A program made the translations under genes and the position numbers. Of a stretch of 64,000 nucleotides of DNA, positions 1 to 8,592 are shown in pieces (position 1 is the first letter of the stretch; the number at the start of each line of letters is the position of its first letter). Under the pieces are notes generated by a model, which searched no databases, had not been told where the DNA came from, and worked only from the letters and a program-made list of their open reading frames with translations. The DNA is from Dokdonia sinensis. GTDB lineage: Bacteria > Bacteroidota > Bacteroidia > Flavobacteriales > Flavobacteriaceae. The stretch is from the NCBI RefSeq assembly GCF_003688895.1, contig NZ_REFV01000002.1, forward strand, positions 300,918 through 364,917, written 5' to 3'.

Positions 1-1051
1 TGGGATGAGTACAAATAGTTACCACGTTCATCGCCCGACGCAGGTAAAGGAAATACGGAAGCAATACTCTGTAAAGCCTGAGATTGCTAGGGAAAATAAT
101 ATGCAATCATATCGTTTCAGAGGTTTTGAAATCAAACCCGAGAAGGACTTTTTAGACAGCAGAAAACCTGTGTTGACAAATAGTGATTGCACGATTATTC
201 TAGCAGCGCCTCAAAAACGCACTCAAGACTACTTTTATAAAAACACAGACTCAGATGAACTGATTTTTGTGCACAAGGGTTCTGGAAAACTCAGGACGCA
301 CCTGGGGAATCTAGATTTTAAGTACGGTGATTATCTATTGATCCCGCGAGGAATTATTTACAAGATGGATTTTAATACTGAAGATAATAGACTTTTTATT
401 GTAGAGTCTCGCCGTCCTATTTATACGCCTAAGCGCTACCGTAACTGGTTTGGGCAATTGCTGGAGCATTCGCCATTTTGTGAGCGCGATTTAAGGCAGC
501 CGTATGAACTAGAAACAAACGATGAGAAAGGAGAATTCCTAATCAAGGTAAAGAAACAAGATGATATTTTTGAAATGGTTTACGCCACGCATCCTTTTGA
601 TGTGGTAGGCTATGACGGGTATAATTATCCGTATGCATTTTCCATACACGATTTTGAGCCTATTACGGGACGTATACATCAGCCACCACCGGTGCATCAG
701 ACTTTTGAGACAGATGCTTTTGTAGTCTGCAGTTTTGTGCCTAGAAAATATGATTATCATCCGCTCAGTATTCCTGCTCCCTACAATCATAGTAATATAG
801 ACAGCGATGAGGTATTATACTACGTAGATGGCGATTTTATGAGCCGTGCAGATGTAGAGGCTGGACATATCTCATTGCATCCTGCAGGAATCCCTCACGG
901 ACCACATCCAGGAACCGCCGAAAAAAGCATAGGAAAAGAAGGTACAGAAGAACTTGCAGTTATGGTCGATACCTTTAAACCCTTGAAGCTTTGTAAAGAG
1001 GCAATGGGTATAGCAGATGAGGGATATTATAAAAGCTGGTTGGATCATTAA
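1..1051 (+). CDS. hmgA: homogentisate 1,2-dioxygenase, 5' end cut by window
   Basis: Opens the homogentisate ring to maleylacetoacetate in tyrosine/phenylalanine breakdown, using a non-heme Fe(II) centre in the cytoplasm. About 348 residues are visible; the reading frame is open to the window edge, and the family usually has roughly 30-40 more N-terminal residues, so the in-frame ATG at 5 is probably internal. The C-terminal half has the expected iron-site signatures: a His in PYNHSN (about residue 262), an acidic cluster a few residues on (DSDEVLYY) and the His of GIPHGPHPG. The HPPD gene for the preceding pathway step lies 1.2 kb downstream on the same strand, which supports the call. Confidence 0.93.
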   Translation, partial: GMSTNSYHVHRPTQVKEIRKQYSVKPEIARENNMQSYRFRGFEIKPEKDFLDSRKPVLTNSDCTIILAAPQKRTQDYFYKNTDSDELIFVHKGSGKLRTHLGNLDFKYGDYLLIPRGIIYKMDFNTEDNRLFIVESRRPIYTPKRYRNWFGQLLEHSPFCERDLRQPYELETNDEKGEFLIKVKKQDDIFEMVYATHPFDVVGYDGYNYPYAFSIHDFEPITGRIHQPPPVHQTFETDAFVVCSFVPRKYDYHPLSIPAPYNHSNIDSDEVLYYVDGDFMSRADVEAGHISLHPAGIPHGPHPGTAEKSIGKEGTEELAVMVDTFKPLKLCKEAMGIADEGYYKSWLDH

Positions 1052-1054
1052 TTC

Positions 1055-1093
1055 AATTAGCGAATTAGAGTAATTCGAGAATTAGCAAATGAG
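1055..1093. repeat. left inverted-repeat arm of the four-helix-bundle module
   Basis: Begins AATTAGCGAATTAGAGTAAT and ends AGCAAATGAG. Its reverse complement matches 1531-1561 apart from a gap of about 8 bases and a few substitutions, so the two arms enclose the small gene at 1150-1515. Its function is not known. Confidence 0.7.
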
Positions 1094-1112
1094 AAATGAA
1101 ACAATTTTTTCC

Positions 1113-1125
1113 CGCTTTCGCGAAA
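1113..1125. repeat. palindrome copy (CGCTTTCGCGAAA)
   Basis: 13 of 16 bases of the iterated palindrome match; the right end is degenerate (AAC instead of GCG). Intergenic, 20 bases inside the left arm of the four-helix-bundle module. Confidence 0.75.
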
Positions 1126-1149
1126 AACTAACCGTTTACAACTTTGAAT

Positions 1150-1515
1150 ATGGAATATACTTTTAGTGAGAAATACAAAAACAACGTAATTCTCGAGAAG
1201 ACTTTTAAGTTTTCCATTGGAATTGTCCTTTATGCTGAACAATTAGAAGAAAAAAGAAAATATGTCCTTTCCAGACAAATATTAAAAGCAGGAACCTCTA
1301 TCGGGGCAAACGCTAAAGAAGCTCAAAACGCAGAAAGTACCGCAGATTTCATTCATAAAATGAAAATTGCGCTTAAGGAGGCAGATGAAACTGAGTATTG
1401 GTTATTTTTATGCGAAGCTATATCTCATTACCCAGATTGTAAACATTTGCTCGAAGAGCTTAAAGGGATATTAAAAATTTTAAATAAAATTATAAGTTCG
1501 AGCAAACGCAGGTAA
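1150..1515 (+). CDS. four helix bundle protein (S23/IVP-like)
   Basis: 121-residue all-helical protein of the family first seen in 23S rRNA intervening sequences (TIGR02436-like; related to the Avd accessory proteins of diversity-generating retroelements). Supporting features are the length and the family core LSRQILKAGTSIGANAKEAQ followed by AESTADFIHKMKIALKEADETEYWL. The ATG at 1150 was preferred to an in-frame TTG two codons earlier. The gene is not in an rRNA operon but between hmgA and a membrane-protein gene, and is bracketed by inverted repeats at 1055-1093 and 1531-1561. The molecular role of isolated members is unknown; nucleic-acid binding is an inference from the family. Confidence 0.85.
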   Translation: MEYTFSEKYKNNVILEKTFKFSIGIVLYAEQLEEKRKYVLSRQILKAGTSIGANAKEAQNAESTADFIHKMKIALKEADETEYWLFLCEAISHYPDCKHLLEELKGILKILNKIISSSKRR

Positions 1516-1530
1516 CGAGCGCTTAATTCG

Positions 1531-1561
1531 CTCATTTGCAAATTACCCCAATTCGCTAATT
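1531..1561. repeat. right inverted-repeat arm of the four-helix-bundle module
   Basis: Starts CTCATTTGCAAATT and ends AATTCGCTAATT; it is the inverted partner of 1055-1093. It begins 15 bases after the stop of the four-helix-bundle gene and ends just before the next start codon. Confidence 0.7.
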
Positions 1562-1568
1562 GTTTAAT

Positions 1569-2075
1569 ATGGAAGACAGAAAACTACCCGCAGACCCGCT
1601 GGCCACCATAGGAGGAATACTTGCCATTGTTATAGGAGTAGTGGGATGTTGTTGCTACGGGATTACGGCTTTGATTCCTTTAATAATTGGAATTATAGGG
1701 CTTGTTGCTTGTAATCGAAGTTTACGAGAGTATCGTAATAATCCAGAAGGGTACTCTTCCGTAAGTAAGAGTAATATAAATATGGCAAAGGTGTTGAACA
1801 TCATCGCGATCGTTTTTAATGGATTGATTGTTCTCATATTTTTAATTATGTTTCTTGTGTTTGGGGTGGCTAGTGCAGCTTCTATTTACAAAGTTATGGA
1901 AGAAGGTGGCTTTGAAGGTTTGGAACACATAGATGATCAATCTTTTGAGGCCGAGGATTATGAAGATGATTATAATTATGAGGAGAATGATGAGTATTCT
2001 GATGAAGTAGATTCTTTGAAGTTCGACACAATGATTATAGAAGATGTTTCTATAAAAAAGGATACTTTATATTAG
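1569..2075 (+). CDS. CCC-motif small membrane protein
   Basis: 168-residue inner-membrane protein. It has two hydrophobic stretches at the start (about residues 15-50, with a striking GCCCYG motif), a third at about 75-105, and a very acidic tyrosine-rich tail (EDYEDDYNYEENDEY). This matches the flavobacterial CCC-motif membrane protein group with DUF4190-like topology. The ATG at 1569 was chosen; an in-frame TTG lies three codons earlier. No biochemical role is known. It probably belongs to no operon: the upstream gene is a repeat-flanked module, and downstream comes a repeat-rich gap before HPPD. Confidence 0.75.
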   Translation: MEDRKLPADPLATIGGILAIVIGVVGCCCYGITALIPLIIGIIGLVACNRSLREYRNNPEGYSSVSKSNINMAKVLNIIAIVFNGLIVLIFLIMFLVFGVASAASIYKVMEEGGFEGLEHIDDQSFEAEDYEDDYNYEENDEYSDEVDSLKFDTMIIEDVSIKKDTLY

Positions 2076-2076
2076 T

Positions 2077-2142
2077 ACGCTTTTGCAATTTATCCTGAGT
2101 TTATCTCACGGATTTATCCTGAGTTTATCTCACGGAAAGCGT
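2077..2142. repeat. palindrome split by a tandem 24-bp repeat
   Basis: ACGCTTTTGCA (2077-2087) is followed by two identical adjacent 24-bp units (2088-2111 and 2112-2135, starting ATTTATCCTGAG and ending TCTCACGG) and then AAAGCGT (2136-2142). The outer pieces are the two halves of the iterated palindrome, so the tandem unit sits inside it. Confidence 0.75.
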
Positions 2143-2176
2143 AAAAATTATTTTAACAACAATAGCGAATATGCGG

Positions 2177-2200
2177 ATGAGATTCCCGCCTTCGCGGAAA
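2177..2200 (-). repeat. dispersed motif TTTCCGCGAAGGCGGGAATC
   Basis: On the minus strand this reads TTTCCGCGAAGGCGGGAATC followed by TCAT. Similar sequences lie at 46679-46703 and 46737-46760 on the plus strand. It lies 11 bases before the HPPD start codon. Confidence 0.5.
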
Positions 2201-2210
2201 CTTAGACAAT

Positions 2211-3371
2211 ATGAGCAAAGACTTAAAATCCGTAAACTACGGGCTGGAAAAAATTTTTGAAGATGCGCAGGATTTCCTTCCGCTTCTGGGGACCGATTAT
2301 GTAGAGTTTTATGTGGGTAATGCAAAGCAAGCAGCTCATTTTTATAAAACAGCATTTGGTTTTCAATCGTATGCTTACAAGGGACTGGAAACTGGGTCTA
2401 GAGATGCTGTAAGTTACGTGTTGAAGCAGGATAAAATCCGAATTGTTCTTACTACACCGCTCAATAGTAAGTCAGAAATTAATGACCACATTGTAAAGCA
2501 TGGCGATGGTGTCAAAGTTGTTGCACTATGGGTAGACGATGCGAGAAGTGCGTATGAAGAAACTACAAAACGGGGAGCAAAGTCCTACTGCGAGCCGTTT
2601 GTAGAGTCAGATGAGCACGGGGAAACCGTACGTGCAGGAATTTATACCTACGGAGAAACCATACATATGTTTGTAGAGCGCAAAAATTATAAAGGAGCTT
2701 TCCTTCCTGGTTTTAGAAAGTGGGAATCAGATTATAATCCAGAACCTACAGGGCTTAAATATATAGACCATATGGTAGGAAATGTAGGTTGGGGACAGAT
2801 GAATACCTGGGTAAAATGGTATGAGGATGTGATGGGATTTGTAAATTTCTTGTCCTTTGACGATAAGCAAATTCACACGGAGTACTCGGCACTTATGAGT
2901 AAAGTGATGAGTAACGGTAATGGACGTATTAAATTCCCGATAAACGAACCGGCAAAAGCAGCCAAAAAATCACAAATTGAAGAATATCTAGATTTTTATG
3001 AAGGAGCAGGAGTGCAGCACCTCGCGATGGCGACAGATGATATCATAAAAACGGTTGCACAGCTCAAGGCACGTGGTATCGAGTTTCTACCACCACCACC
3101 ACAAACCTATTATGATGATATCCCACAACGTCTGGGTGAACATATGAAGGTGATGAAAGAAGATATAGAGCGGCTACAAGAACTATCTATTCTCGTAGAT
3201 GCAGATGAGGACGGATATCTGTTGCAAATCTTCACAAAACCTCTTGAAGATAGGCCCACACTCTTTTTTGAAATCATACAGCGCATGGGAGCCAAAGGCT
3301 TCGGGGCAGGAAACTTCAAAGCCCTTTTTGAATCTATAGAGCGAGAGCAGGAGCAACGAGGGACGTTGTAG
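2211..3371 (+). CDS. hppD: 4-hydroxyphenylpyruvate dioxygenase
   Basis: Converts 4-hydroxyphenylpyruvate to homogentisate, the substrate of the enzyme encoded at the window start. 386 residues, normal length, with two vicinal-oxygen-chelate halves. The Fe(II) ligands are recognisable: His in KYIDHMVGNV (about 187), His in GVQHLAMATDD (about 265) and Glu in TLFFEIIQRMG. The family's C-terminal closing helix GFGAGNFKALFESIEREQ is present. The ATG at 2211 fits the family N-terminus. The stop is followed by a strong terminator, so this is the last gene of its unit. Confidence 0.96.
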   Translation: MSKDLKSVNYGLEKIFEDAQDFLPLLGTDYVEFYVGNAKQAAHFYKTAFGFQSYAYKGLETGSRDAVSYVLKQDKIRIVLTTPLNSKSEINDHIVKHGDGVKVVALWVDDARSAYEETTKRGAKSYCEPFVESDEHGETVRAGIYTYGETIHMFVERKNYKGAFLPGFRKWESDYNPEPTGLKYIDHMVGNVGWGQMNTWVKWYEDVMGFVNFLSFDDKQIHTEYSALMSKVMSNGNGRIKFPINEPAKAAKKSQIEEYLDFYEGAGVQHLAMATDDIIKTVAQLKARGIEFLPPPPQTYYDDIPQRLGEHMKVMKEDIERLQELSILVDADEDGYLLQIFTKPLEDRPTLFFEIIQRMGAKGFGAGNFKALFESIEREQEQRGTL

Positions 3372-3392
3372 AGATTATATATTATAACTGAG

Positions 3393-3423
3393 AAAGGGCT
3401 ATTCGTTATGAATAGCCCTTTTC
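3393..3423 (+). terminator. rho-independent terminator after hppD
   Basis: The 12-bp stem AAAGGGCTATTC pairs with GAATAGCCCTTT across a short loop and continues into a T-rich run. It ends the tyrosine-catabolism unit and lies between convergent genes. Confidence 0.85.
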
Positions 3424-3470
3424 ACTTTCTAAAAGTCCCCCAACTTTTAGATTCCTAACAAACAAAATAA

Positions 3471-4499
3471 TTAATTAATATTTACCGTTCTCCCGCAACC
3501 AGAGTTTGCGCTGTAAACTCTGTTAGAAGTACTTTTGTACGATGATGTTGTACCTACAATGGTTTCTTGCTGTAAGTATGCGTCGCGACCACAAGACCAA
3601 CTTGCCGTGCTGCCGGGGGCAATCTTTGTACCTCTATTATTACTCCCTGAACTACCAACGTAAACGGTACTGTTAGAGTTGTTTCTAAGCGTGACCGATC
3701 CTCCTCCGGAAGAGCCATTTTCTCTACGTCTTGCTGCGAGTACAGCTTGACCTTCTGGGCTAGCCCAGTACGCGTCATTTATTTTTTTTGCTTTGGCATC
3801 ATCTGCTTTTGCTGCATCATACAATTTTTTGAGATTTGACTTATCTTGAGCAGTCATTGTATAGGCATCTTCCTTTGCCTTCATAGATTTAAGGTAGTCA
3901 CGTACTAATTGCTCTGGATTTTTTGCCATTAATTGTTTGTACTCTGGACTGCTACCTTCTCCAGAAGGACGTTCGTTTAAAGCGGCTTCCTTGAGCTTCT
4001 TCCAGAATTTACCTTTTTTCTTTTCTTTCTTCTCCGCTTTTGCACTACCATCTAAGATCATAATGCTGCTTATTTTAGAAAAATCTGTCAGATCATCAGA
4101 TAAGCCCTTTAAAAAGAAGATGTAATTGTCAAAAGCTACATAACCTCTGTTATAACCCGTATGGTGAAGCACCCTCGTATTTGGAAAGCCTACATATTTT
4201 ATAGCACTTATTGCAATGCCGTTGTAGTTATTGCCTAGGGAAGTCCTTCCGTCATCTAATACTTTTGTCACTGTTATTCCAGCAGAAAGTGGTCCTAAAC
4301 TATGACGCTCTATGACCTGATGATAGGTTGTTGAAGCTTGTGCTGCAGGCTCACCATTATCATTTTTATACAAATCTCCATAAACTTGATATTTTGCATC
4401 TGGACCGTGAGCATCCAATGTTTGAAAAAAAGATTTTTGTGCGCTTAAACTAGAAATTGTAAGTGCTAGGAATGCACTTAAAAAGAATTTAGTGTTCAT
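3471..4499 (-). CDS. secreted protein of unknown function
   Basis: 342 residues with a clear Sec signal peptide (cleavage near SSLSAQKS, about residue 20). The mature part has an N-terminal globular region, a Lys-rich segment (KAEKKEKKKGKFWKKLKEAA, about 155-175), a helical Lys/Asp-rich region, and a Ser/Gly/Asn-rich C-terminus ending in a beta-looking SVTLRNNSNSTVYVGSSGS segment with two cysteines. I do not recognise a domain. Divergent from the histidine kinase gene, with a palindrome copy between the two. Surface or periplasmic location is inferred from the signal peptide. Confidence 0.7.
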   Translation of the reverse strand: MNTKFFLSAFLALTISSLSAQKSFFQTLDAHGPDAKYQVYGDLYKNDNGEPAAQASTTYHQVIERHSLGPLSAGITVTKVLDDGRTSLGNNYNGIAISAIKYVGFPNTRVLHHTGYNRGYVAFDNYIFFLKGLSDDLTDFSKISSIMILDGSAKAEKKEKKKGKFWKKLKEAALNERPSGEGSSPEYKQLMAKNPEQLVRDYLKSMKAKEDAYTMTAQDKSNLKKLYDAAKADDAKAKKINDAYWASPEGQAVLAARRRENGSSGGGSVTLRNNSNSTVYVGSSGSNNRGTKIAPGSTASWSCGRDAYLQQETIVGTTSSYKSTSNRVYSANSGCGRTVNIN

Positions 4500-4635
4500 A
4501 GTAAATTAATAATTATGTTCAACGATGAGTCAAAACTAATTTTAAAAATCATTGGGATTTTAAAAATCTGCTGAATAACCGATATCCTTTCTGAACTACA
4601 AATTCTGTAGTGATGATTTTTAAATGTTTGCAATA

Positions 4636-4651
4636 CGCTTTCGCGAAAGCG
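4636..4651. repeat. palindrome copy, full length, intergenic
   Basis: 16/16 match, with flanking A/T extending the symmetry to 18 bp. Lies in the divergent promoter region between the secreted protein gene and the histidine kinase gene. Confidence 0.9.
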
Positions 4652-4719
4652 TAAACCTTTAGCAACAATTACGGTTATTGAGCAAGTAATGAGAATGCTG
4701 TGTTGATTTTTGACGATAT

Positions 4720-7701
4720 TTGACTGTGCTGAGTCGTCTTCAAATAAGTATTGCGTTTCTGGGTCTTGTGATTGGTCTCAATAGTGTCGCGCAGGAACCT
4801 GTGCAGATTCATTTTACGGAGAAAGAAGGTCTGCCTGACAAAGAATTTTACAACGTAGCCGAGGATAGTAAAGGCTTTATGTGGTTTGCAGGTAATAAGG
4901 GACTCACTCGTTATGACGGCACCTCCTTTATAACATTGGAACATCCAGAAAAAAGAGGTCTCTCAGTTTTTGAACTTGAGGTAGATCATAAAGATCGTGT
5001 TTGGTGCGTAAATATTTCTGGACAACTCTTTTATACAGATGGTAAAAAACTAGAACTCTATGCAGATTTAAAAGATGAACTTAAAGGAAGTCTTGCTGAA
5101 TTAACAGTGTCGACCAAATTCATAACGTTGCACGCAAATTCGGTGCTCATCATTTTCAACAGGAAAACTGGAAAAAAGCAGACTATAAATACGTTAGACC
5201 ACTCCATTTCTTTACCCGAAATAATAGGCGACGATCTATATCTTCTATATGACTTAGATGTTGTTAAGATTACAGACTACGGACTTGAAAAAGCCTTTGA
5301 TGTGGGTTTAAATTTAGAAACTACACCCACTTATCGTCCAGGTACCCTACGACTAACTAGAATGGAGGATGATTCTGTGCTACTTTATGCTGTAAATGAG
5401 CAATTGGATATCACGTTATATAGTATTTCTAAGAAGGGTTTTCAGAAAACTTATGTGCCCGAACAACTTAAGAATAAACAGATTGTTGCCATAAAACGTG
5501 TGGGCAACTCCTACTGGTGGCTTACAAACAAAGGAGCTTTCTTTGTAGATATAGATGGGACATCAGTTATCCTAAAAAGCCATATCCTTTCTGAGAACTA
5601 CATAACTGATGTAGCAAGCGATAAAGAAAATAATTTATGGTTTACAACCCTCCGTGATGGTGTTTATGTACTGCCAAATCTCGCTATAGAGAAAATAGGA
5701 ATTTCTGAAGACCGAGGCCTAATTACCCGTATGGCCGCTGGTGCTGGTAACGATCTGATACTAGGTTTTAGTAGTGGGGATGTCGTAATATATGATACAT
5801 CAACAAGCGAACAAACTATTGTGAATCTTCCAGGGGATCGTCGGATTTCCAGTTTATTGTATAACGAAGAGGAGGATGCTTATTGGTACTTTCAAGATAT
5901 TCTATCTTATACTGCTCCGAGTAATGAACCTAACAATTTTAAATCTTTGCCTTTCCAGCAAGTGTCAGTAAAAAGCATCATAACATTAGGCGATAATTAT
6001 TATGCTTATGTAAATTCTGGAAATGTCGTTGTCACAAAAGATCAATTTTTCAATAATAAAAATAACAAGGAGTATTCAGATCTTTTTATCGGAAAGCGAG
6101 GTTATAAAGTAATTCAGACACGCGATAAAGACAATATTTATATCGCAACTGTAGACGAACTTCTTATACTAGATAAAGCTTTTGACCCCAGTGTTATCAA
6201 AAATGAAGAAGGGCAAGACATCCTTGGTCAATCTTTTGCACAAACAGATGATGGTCATATCTGGGTGGTTACGTTTACTAATGGCTTATATGAAATAGAA
6301 GGAGCAGAAGTTATCTCCCATTATAATGAAGATAACGGATTGCTTTCTAACAGGACAACTGTTGTGGCAACCCAGGGTAATGATGTCTGGATCGGTACAG
6401 ATAAGGGGTTGCAAGTTCTGGAAAGATCCTCAGCTCAAGAAGTATTCAAGTCCCTTACCAAGCAGGATGGGATTTTAAGTTATGATATAAAGGATATTGT
6501 CATTAAAGGAACGTCTGCTCATATTGCAACAGGTAACGGACTTTTTAAAATGGATACAGAGAAAGCCTTTAAAACTTTTGAACCCTCAGAACTATATCTC
6601 ACTGATGTCATAATAAATACCGTTGAGCAACCGCTTAAAGATTTCTACGAGATGCACCAGGGGGCAAGTGACTTTACAATACGTTTTAATGCAAATGGAT
6701 TTAGAGGGTTATCTAATGGATTCTTTAAGTATCGATTATCTGGATACAGCAAGTCTTGGACGACTTTGAGGCAAGGAGACAATGAAGTACAGTTTGCGAG
6801 CTTACCTAAGGGTGACTATACCTTTCAGATAGCTCCCGTAAATGATTCAAGAAACCCTGACAATTTAATTTCTGTATCACTCGTGGTGTCCGTGCCTTTT
6901 TATAAAGAAATTTGGTTTTATGGTGTCCTTGGGTCAGCGTTTATGATAGGAACAATTCTTTATTACAGAAGGCTTTTAGGTCGCAAAGAAGCTCAGCGTA
7001 CAAAGGAAAACGAAAGGCTACAATTAGCAAATCAGCTCACGGCACTGAAGCTCGAGAACCTTCAGTCTCAAATGAATCCGCATTTTATATTTAATGCCCT
7101 TAATAGTATTCAGGATTATATTGTGCATAATGAAAAAGATCTTGCAAGCAGCTATCTTGTAAAATTCTCACGTCTTATCCGTATGTATCTTGAGCAGTCT
7201 AGGAAGAACAGCATAACGCTGGATGATGAGTTACAGGCAATGAGATTGTACTTACAGTTAGAGAAAGTGCGATTTGAAGATAAACTAGATTATGATATAA
7301 TAGTAGGTGATGACGTAGTTCTTTCACAATGTTTAGTGCCACCGTTATTTATACAGCCATATATAGAAAACGCCATAAAACATGGCTTGTTACATCGCAA
7401 AGACAATCGAAAATTAAAAGTTCACTTTAAATACGATGTTATCCATAAATTTCTAGAAGTAGTGATAGAAGACAACGGAATAGGGAGAGTTGCCACACAA
7501 GCCATCAAAGATGCGCACCCAGGGTTTCATAAATCCTTTGCAACACAAGCAAATGACAGCCGAGTAACACTACTTAATAAAAACCGATTATCTAAAATAG
7601 AAGTTTTAATTATAGATCTTTATGACGATAATAAAATTGCCTCAGGGACAAAGGTGACGCTCAAAATCCCGAATAGAACTGACGTAAAAGATCAAGCTTA
7701 A
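4720..7701 (+). CDS. two-component propeller sensor histidine kinase (LytS-type)
   Basis: 993-residue hybrid-size sensor. After a signal-like N-terminus (cleavage near NSVAQEP) come repeated propeller strands of the LPDKEFYNVAEDSKGFMWF kind over roughly residues 30-640, a Y_Y_Y-like Ig domain (about 650-720), one transmembrane helix (about 725-750), a coiled coil, and a His_kinase domain with the phospho-acceptor in MNPHFIFNALNS (His788) and an ATPase region (PYIENAIKHGLL, VIEDNGIGR). It would sense a periplasmic ligand and phosphorylate the regulator encoded 10 bases downstream. The start is uncertain: no ATG precedes the signal peptide, and TTG at 4720 or GTG at 4726 must be used. Confidence 0.9.
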   Translation: MTVLSRLQISIAFLGLVIGLNSVAQEPVQIHFTEKEGLPDKEFYNVAEDSKGFMWFAGNKGLTRYDGTSFITLEHPEKRGLSVFELEVDHKDRVWCVNISGQLFYTDGKKLELYADLKDELKGSLAELTVSTKFITLHANSVLIIFNRKTGKKQTINTLDHSISLPEIIGDDLYLLYDLDVVKITDYGLEKAFDVGLNLETTPTYRPGTLRLTRMEDDSVLLYAVNEQLDITLYSISKKGFQKTYVPEQLKNKQIVAIKRVGNSYWWLTNKGAFFVDIDGTSVILKSHILSENYITDVASDKENNLWFTTLRDGVYVLPNLAIEKIGISEDRGLITRMAAGAGNDLILGFSSGDVVIYDTSTSEQTIVNLPGDRRISSLLYNEEEDAYWYFQDILSYTAPSNEPNNFKSLPFQQVSVKSIITLGDNYYAYVNSGNVVVTKDQFFNNKNNKEYSDLFIGKRGYKVIQTRDKDNIYIATVDELLILDKAFDPSVIKNEEGQDILGQSFAQTDDGHIWVVTFTNGLYEIEGAEVISHYNEDNGLLSNRTTVVATQGNDVWIGTDKGLQVLERSSAQEVFKSLTKQDGILSYDIKDIVIKGTSAHIATGNGLFKMDTEKAFKTFEPSELYLTDVIINTVEQPLKDFYEMHQGASDFTIRFNANGFRGLSNGFFKYRLSGYSKSWTTLRQGDNEVQFASLPKGDYTFQIAPVNDSRNPDNLISVSLVVSVPFYKEIWFYGVLGSAFMIGTILYYRRLLGRKEAQRTKENERLQLANQLTALKLENLQSQMNPHFIFNALNSIQDYIVHNEKDLASSYLVKFSRLIRMYLEQSRKNSITLDDELQAMRLYLQLEKVRFEDKLDYDIIVGDDVVLSQCLVPPLFIQPYIENAIKHGLLHRKDNRKLKVHFKYDVIHKFLEVVIEDNGIGRVATQAIKDAHPGFHKSFATQANDSRVTLLNKNRLSKIEVLIIDLYDDNKIASGTKVTLKIPNRTDVKDQA

Positions 7702-7711
7702 TCTAAATCCA

Positions 7712-8467
7712 ATGAATATATTACTTATAGATGATGAGAATAAAGCGCTGGCGCTATTAAAAACCCTCTTGACCGAGCATTGCCCACAGGTTGTTCAAAT
7801 CTGGACGGCAGATACTCTAGAGAATGGCGTGGCTATAATTCGAGAGCATAAACCTGATCTGGTTTTTTTAGACATTGAGATGCCAGAACATTCAGGCTTA
7901 GAGATTCTTGATTTTTTTAAAGATGAGCGTATTGATTTTAATATTGTTTTTTGCACCGCATACAATGAGTATGCGATAGAAGCATTTAAGATAAACGCTG
8001 TAGATTATCTCCTTAAGCCCGTTGATATACAAGAACTTCAGGGGGCAATCCAAAAAACAGCATCACTAATTAGTCAAAAAGACATCGGGAATAATATTCT
8101 CCAGTTACAAGCCTCATTACAGATGCTCTCTAAAAGGAAACTGGCATTAGAAGTCCCTCGTGGTGTCCTTTTTGTAGAATATACGGACATATTATATTTT
8201 GAGGCAGACGGGATGTACACCAATGTTTTTTTAAAGAATAAGAGAAAAGAATGTATTGCAAAACCACTTAAATATTTTGTCGACCAACTTTCAGGAAACG
8301 AGGCATTTTATAGACCTCATAGATCGTACTTGGTTAATGTAGGATCCATATGTGAGTTTGTAAAGAAGGATGGAGGATTTCTTATTATGGATGACAAGAA
8401 GAAAATTGCCATTTCTAGAGACAAAAAAGATAGCTTTTTTGAGTTGATTTCAAATTTAACTAAATAA
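7712..8467 (+). CDS. LytTR-family response regulator
   Basis: 251-residue DNA-binding regulator. The receiver domain occupies about residues 1-120 with acidic residues LLIDDE, phospho-acceptor Asp54 in FLDIEMPEHSG, the switch Thr in FCTAYNEYA and Lys in YLLKPVD. The LytTR domain follows (about 150-248) with the typical YFEADGMYTNVFL and FYRPHRSYLVNV segments. It follows the kinase gene by 10 bases, so the pair is co-transcribed and cognate. Its target genes cannot be read from the window. Confidence 0.95.
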   Translation: MNILLIDDENKALALLKTLLTEHCPQVVQIWTADTLENGVAIIREHKPDLVFLDIEMPEHSGLEILDFFKDERIDFNIVFCTAYNEYAIEAFKINAVDYLLKPVDIQELQGAIQKTASLISQKDIGNNILQLQASLQMLSKRKLALEVPRGVLFVEYTDILYFEADGMYTNVFLKNKRKECIAKPLKYFVDQLSGNEAFYRPHRSYLVNVGSICEFVKKDGGFLIMDDKKKIAISRDKKDSFFELISNLTK

Positions 8468-8496
8468 GAAGATAGCTTTACGCAACAAATTAGAAG

Positions 8497-8531
8497 AAAC
8501 TTCGTCTTACAAATAGGGCGAAGTTTTTTAG
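8497..8531 (+). terminator. terminator after the kinase/regulator pair
   Basis: The stem AAACTTCG...CGAAGTTT with a 14-base loop is followed by a run of T. Located 30 bases after the regulator stop codon. Confidence 0.75.
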
Positions 8532-8592
8532 TATCCCTATTTTTGGAATGACAATTGTAAATGGTTGAGGTATAACCCCAAAAACAACCAAA

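Noticed and set aside
4675..4944. Minus-strand frame over the histidine kinase start
   Set aside because: Overlaps the kinase N-terminus, whose signal peptide and propeller start are clearly coding on the plus strand.
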